DNA of 64,000 bases, taken from NCBI RefSeq assembly GCF_017939745.1, contig NZ_JAGKQQ010000001.1, positions 7,455,299 through 7,519,298 on the forward strand, in the 5' to 3' direction. How positions within the stretch are numbered: position 1 is the first letter of the stretch; each line of letters starts with the position of its first letter. A model generated the notes under the pieces. That model was not told where the DNA came from. It searched no databases and saw nothing but the letters and a program-made list of their open reading frames with translations. The stretch comes from Gemmata palustris (GTDB taxonomy: Bacteria > Planctomycetota > Planctomycetia > Gemmatales > Gemmataceae). Positions 60,721 to 64,000 of the stretch are shown here, one piece after another. Made by a program: the position numbers and the translations under genes.

Positions 60721-63700
60721 ATGAACTGCGAACACTGCCAAACCCTGTTGCTCGATCACCTGTACGGTCTCCTCGAAGGGGCCGAAGCCGCGGGCGTCGA
60801 TGCGCACCTCGCGAACTGCCCCGCGTGCAGCGCCGCGCGTGCCGACACCGCGCGCGTTCAGGGGTTGTTCGCCCGCGCCGCGAAGTCCGCGTTCCCGAAC
60901 ACGAAGTTCGAGCCGCCTGTTCCAGCGCCGCAGAAATCGCACACGCACACCCCGGCGCTTGCCCCGTCAATCTCGGTCGCACTCCCGGCGAATTCCGGTA
61001 CTCGTAGCGGGCGCGTTTTGCGCCGCGTCGCGGTCGCGCTCCCGTGGGCGGTCGCCGCTGCGGTGCTGCTCGCGGTCCCGGGCACCGTCGTACCGGTTCT
61101 GAACATTTTCGACCGCGCCACTGTTGCCCAGCGCGGGGCCGAACTCGCCGGGCGCGATGCCGATGACGCACGTCTTGCATTTGCCAATGTGGAGCACGCC
61201 CGCGAGAGCCGGCTGAGTGACGCGCAGCTCAAACTCACGACCGCGGAGCAAGCTCAGACCGCGCTCCTCGACAGATGGGTGGACGAGCAGAAGGCCGCAG
61301 TGCAGACGGCCGCCACCCGCAAACTCACCATTGACATCCAGAAGCCCGCGACCGTTCAGCCCGGGGCGCCCAACGATTTCCTCCTCGTCGTGCGCGACGA
61401 GCGCGACGTGTGGGCCTCGCGCCGGAAGATGGTCGCCGAGGTGCGCAGCAGCGACGCGGTCCTCTTCACCCAGGATCTCGACCACGAGAAGAAGGGGAAC
61501 ACGCACGCGATCCGGTTGCCCGCGAGCGTGTGGACGAAGGTGAAACCGGACGACGAACTGACGCTCGTCGTCGCGCAGGTGGACGAGAAGACCAACGCCC
61601 GCACGCCGCTGCAAGAAGTGCGGCTCGCCGGCCCCGTGTTCACCACGCTGCTCGTCACCGACAAGCCGTCGTACCGGCCCGGCGAGCGGCTCTTCTTCCG
61701 CTCGCTCACGCTCGATCGCGTCACGCTCCGGCCCCCGCAGCGCGAACAGATGTTCCGTTACGACCTCGTCGCCGGGGTCGGCGCGCGCGGGCGCCCCGTT
61801 CCCGGCCTCACCGCGACGGGTAGCACCGAACTCGTGCGCGTGAGCGGCGACGCGAACGGCCGCGTTGAACCGGTGCGCACCGCCGCCGGACAGCCGGTTC
61901 GCGGGGTCGGGTGCGGTGAGTTCGTGCTGCCCGCGGACCTCGCGGACGGTGACTACACGCTCGTTCTCCACGAACTCTCTTCGCCCTCGGGCGGGTTCGC
62001 GCCGACGCTCCCGATGCCGGTCACGCGCGCCGTAAAGGTCCGGGCGGGCGCGGTGGAGCACTACGGCAAACTGATCGGGTTCGCAGGGAAATCCTTCTGC
62101 CCCGGTGACACCGTGGAAGCGTGGGCGGAATTGAGCTTTCAGGAGAAACCCGTCGCGGACGCGGAAGTGACCGCGGTCGCGGTCGAAGCCGACGGCGTTC
62201 CCCTTGAGGGAGTGCAGGTGGCGCCGCGGACCGATGCGCTGGGGCGCGCGAAGGTCCGGTTCGCGCTGCCGGAAGAGTTGGCGAACGGCGACGTGCGCCT
62301 GAAGGTCGCGTTCCGTGCCGGGGGTCACAACGAAATGGTCGCGGACCGCGTGCCCGTTGTCGGCCGGCGGCTCGTCGTCGAGTTCTTCCCGGAGTGCGGC
62401 GACACGATCGTCGCGGGCGTGCCGTGCAAGGTGTACGTTCGCGCCACCACGCCCGCCGGCCAACCGGTGGACATCAGCGGGATCATCACCGACGGCAAGG
62501 AAACGCTCGCGACCGTCAAAACGCTCCGCGACGAAGGGGCGCCCGGCGCCAACCGCGGGCTGGCCTCGTTCACCTTCACGCCGCAGGCCGGAACCCGCAC
62601 GTGGTTGAAGCTCGACGCGCCGAACACGATTTACGCGCCCATCGTGGACGGCCCGGTGCGCACGGCGTCGGTCGCACTCATGGGCGGTCCCGGTGCGGTT
62701 GCGGCTCGAACCGGGTTCATGCTCCCCGCCCCGCAACTCGAGGGCGTGGTGATGAGCGTACCGGACACCATCACGGCACCGGGGCAACCGATCCGCGTTC
62801 ACCTGCACTCGGTCGGGCAGCCGCGCACGCTCGTTGTCGGGGCGTACATCCGCGGGCGGCTCTGCGACACGCAGAAGGTGGTCGTCGAACCCGAGCAACT
62901 CGCGGAAGTAAAGCTGATGGCCGGCACCGACCCGTTCACCGGCGGGCGGGGCGGGGTGGTGCGCATTACCGCGTTCGAGGAAGTGGACGCCAAGGACGTG
63001 AAAAGTGGCGAAGCGAAGCCCGACCTGAAACCGGTGGCAGAACGCCTCGTGTTCCGGCGCCCCGGTGAATTCCTCAATCTGGCGCTCGGAATCACTTCCA
63101 GCACGCAGGCCGCGACTGCAGCGCCGGCCGCGCCGCAAGGGGTACAGAAGCGCGCGACTGCCGCGGACCCTGGAGTGAGTTGCACGATCGCCGCGACCGA
63201 CGAGAAGAACAACCCGGTGGCCGCGGTGCTGTGGGCCGCGGTGGTCAACACGGGCGTCGCCCCCGGTCCCCGGGACCGGACGATGCCGACGCACTTCCTC
63301 CTCGCGGGCGACGTGAAGAGCCCCGACGAACTGGAGTTCGCCGACTTCCTACTGACCGACCACAAGCACGCGGGCGAAGCGCTCGATCTCGTGCTCGGCA
63401 CGCAGGGCTGGCGCCGGTTCGCGGAACAGGCGCGCGTGCCGAGCAAGATGTACGCAGCGCGAAGCCCGGAACTGAACCGAATGATGGTGCAGAACGGTCA
63501 GTATCAGGTGTTCGCCGAACCGACCGCGGCGCGCGAGTTCCGCAAGATCGCCGAGACCTACGCCCCACTCTACGAGGTCGCGGTTCAAGCGGTCGCGCGG
63601 GCGCGGACCGGGCTAGACATCGCCCGCGAAGAAACGCGCGACACGCTCGCGATCCGCGAGGCGGAGCAGCGCTCACGAGTCGCGGCACAGGCCGCCGACG

Positions 63701-64000
63701 AAACGCGCGAGCGCGCCGAGGCCGCACGCGGACCGGTGCGCCAGTTCCGCTCGGCGGTGTGGTACGGGTTCGCCGGGTTCGCCGGGCTCGCTTTACTGTG
63801 CGGTGGGGTCGCGCTGGCCCGCCCACAGACGCGGTTCCCGCTCGGGGCGAGCACGATCGGTTCTTTCGGGTTGGCCGCGTTCCTCTTCGTCGCCGCCGGT
63901 TGGGGGGAAGAAGCACAAGCACGGGCACAGGAAGACGCGCCGCGCGAGGTCGCGCTGGGCCTCGAGTTCGCGTCTAAAGAAGTTGCGCCCGCACCCCAAC
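60721..64000 (+). CDS. Anti-sigma-like zinc-finger / A2M-like transmembrane protein, partial
   Basis: The frame is open from ATG 60721 to the window edge: 1093 residues, C-terminus missing. Residues 1-45 have a zinc-binding anti-sigma (ZAS) pattern: CEHC near the start and HLANCPAC (HxxxCxxC). One membrane segment lies at about 101-123 (VALPWAVAAAVLLAVPGTVV). Beyond it are large beta domains with the alpha-2-macroglobulin/MG2 signature LVTDKPSYRPGERLFFRSLT, ending in DLVLGTQGWRRF. Two further membrane segments lie at about 1011-1033 and 1045-1063. It is probably the anti-sigma receptor of the ECF factor, with a huge external sensor. Confidence 0.85.
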   Translation, partial: MNCEHCQTLLLDHLYGLLEGAEAAGVDAHLANCPACSAARADTARVQGLFARAAKSAFPNTKFEPPVPAPQKSHTHTPALAPSISVALPANSGTRSGRVLRRVAVALPWAVAAAVLLAVPGTVVPVLNIFDRATVAQRGAELAGRDADDARLAFANVEHARESRLSDAQLKLTTAEQAQTALLDRWVDEQKAAVQTAATRKLTIDIQKPATVQPGAPNDFLLVVRDERDVWASRRKMVAEVRSSDAVLFTQDLDHEKKGNTHAIRLPASVWTKVKPDDELTLVVAQVDEKTNARTPLQEVRLAGPVFTTLLVTDKPSYRPGERLFFRSLTLDRVTLRPPQREQMFRYDLVAGVGARGRPVPGLTATGSTELVRVSGDANGRVEPVRTAAGQPVRGVGCGEFVLPADLADGDYTLVLHELSSPSGGFAPTLPMPVTRAVKVRAGAVEHYGKLIGFAGKSFCPGDTVEAWAELSFQEKPVADAEVTAVAVEADGVPLEGVQVAPRTDALGRAKVRFALPEELANGDVRLKVAFRAGGHNEMVADRVPVVGRRLVVEFFPECGDTIVAGVPCKVYVRATTPAGQPVDISGIITDGKETLATVKTLRDEGAPGANRGLASFTFTPQAGTRTWLKLDAPNTIYAPIVDGPVRTASVALMGGPGAVAARTGFMLPAPQLEGVVMSVPDTITAPGQPIRVHLHSVGQPRTLVVGAYIRGRLCDTQKVVVEPEQLAEVKLMAGTDPFTGGRGGVVRITAFEEVDAKDVKSGEAKPDLKPVAERLVFRRPGEFLNLALGITSSTQAATAAPAAPQGVQKRATAADPGVSCTIAATDEKNNPVAAVLWAAVVNTGVAPGPRDRTMPTHFLLAGDVKSPDELEFADFLLTDHKHAGEALDLVLGTQGWRRFAEQARVPSKMYAARSPELNRMMVQNGQYQVFAEPTAAREFRKIAETYAPLYEVAVQAVARARTGLDIAREETRDTLAIREAEQRSRVAAQAADETRERAEAARGPVRQFRSAVWYGFAGFAGLALLCGGVALARPQTRFPLGASTIGSFGLAAFLFVAAGWGEEAQARAQEDAPREVALGLEFASKEVAPAPQ

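Noticed and set aside
60967-63294. 775-codon open frame on the minus strand
   Set aside because: Antisense to the A2M-like protein, which has real motifs; the minus-strand translation is Arg/His-rich without domain features.
1-64000. CRISPR array, rRNA, complete tRNA or phage gene cluster
   Set aside because: No regularly spaced direct repeats, no rRNA-like conserved blocks, no complete cloverleaf and no phage structural or integrase genes were seen.

Overview
The window looks like chromosome of a planctomycete of the family Gemmataceae (Gemmata-like). The sequence is GC-rich. It carries family signatures that are expanded in that group: a DUF1501 tail at the left edge, four tandem leucine-rich-repeat proteins opening with the TIGR02996 repeat-companion domain, a DUF1559 pseudopilin-like protein, two TIGR03067-type secreted proteins, a GNAT/DUF1778 toxin-antitoxin pair and an ECF sigma factor with an anti-sigma-like receptor. 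Few genes have a clear Shine-Dalgarno sequence. No rRNA, tRNA or CRISPR array was found.

Layout. 1-6.2 kb: DUF1501 end, fatty-acid desaturase, CoxG-like protein, secreted thioredoxin-fold protein, two-gene ABC exporter, POTRA-like protein, small metallopeptidase. 6.3-11.4 kb: four paralogous LRR genes head to tail on the minus strand. 11.8-18.4 kb: CNNM/CBS membrane protein, ROK sugar kinase, HEAT-repeat protein, SDR, ScpA, HtrA-like protease. 18.4-24.4 kb: RRM protein behind a long leader, metallo-beta-lactamase-fold hydrolase, methyltransferase, Ser/Thr kinase fused to PilZ, family-4 uracil-DNA glycosylase, SMI1/KNR4 protein. 24.4-32.2 kb: siroheme sulfite/nitrite reductase, an unknown gene overlapping an SNF2 helicase gene, a GDPD-like phosphodiesterase, a YyaL/DsbH-type protein. 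32.5-43 kb: DUF1559 protein and lipoprotein, Kbl, a DUF2325-like protein, TIGR03067 pair, DedA, AlaRS, receiver-like protein. 43.2-52 kb: methyltransferase, two consecutive membrane-associated GTPases, a nitrilase and a 1196-residue membrane protein. 52.2-57.1 kb: toxin-antitoxin module and a giant FHA/coiled-coil/pseudokinase protein. 57.3-58.5 kb: IS630 element inside a decayed transposase fragment. 59.5-64 kb: ECF sigma factor, small exported protein, and a very large zinc-finger anti-sigma/alpha-2-macroglobulin-like transmembrane protein that runs off the right edge.

The most striking non-gene content is a dense set of interspersed inverted repeats in the intergenic gaps (arms up to 36 nt, several perfect). 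One family lies in frame inside the 5' end of the SNF2 helicase gene. Another supplies the last codons and stop of the desaturase. The strongest candidates for new biology are the ECF sigma factor coupled to an A2M-like receptor, the FHA/coiled-coil/pseudokinase protein, the paired membrane GTPases, the LRR array and the protein-invading repeat. All functional statements come from motif recognition by eye; no database search was run.
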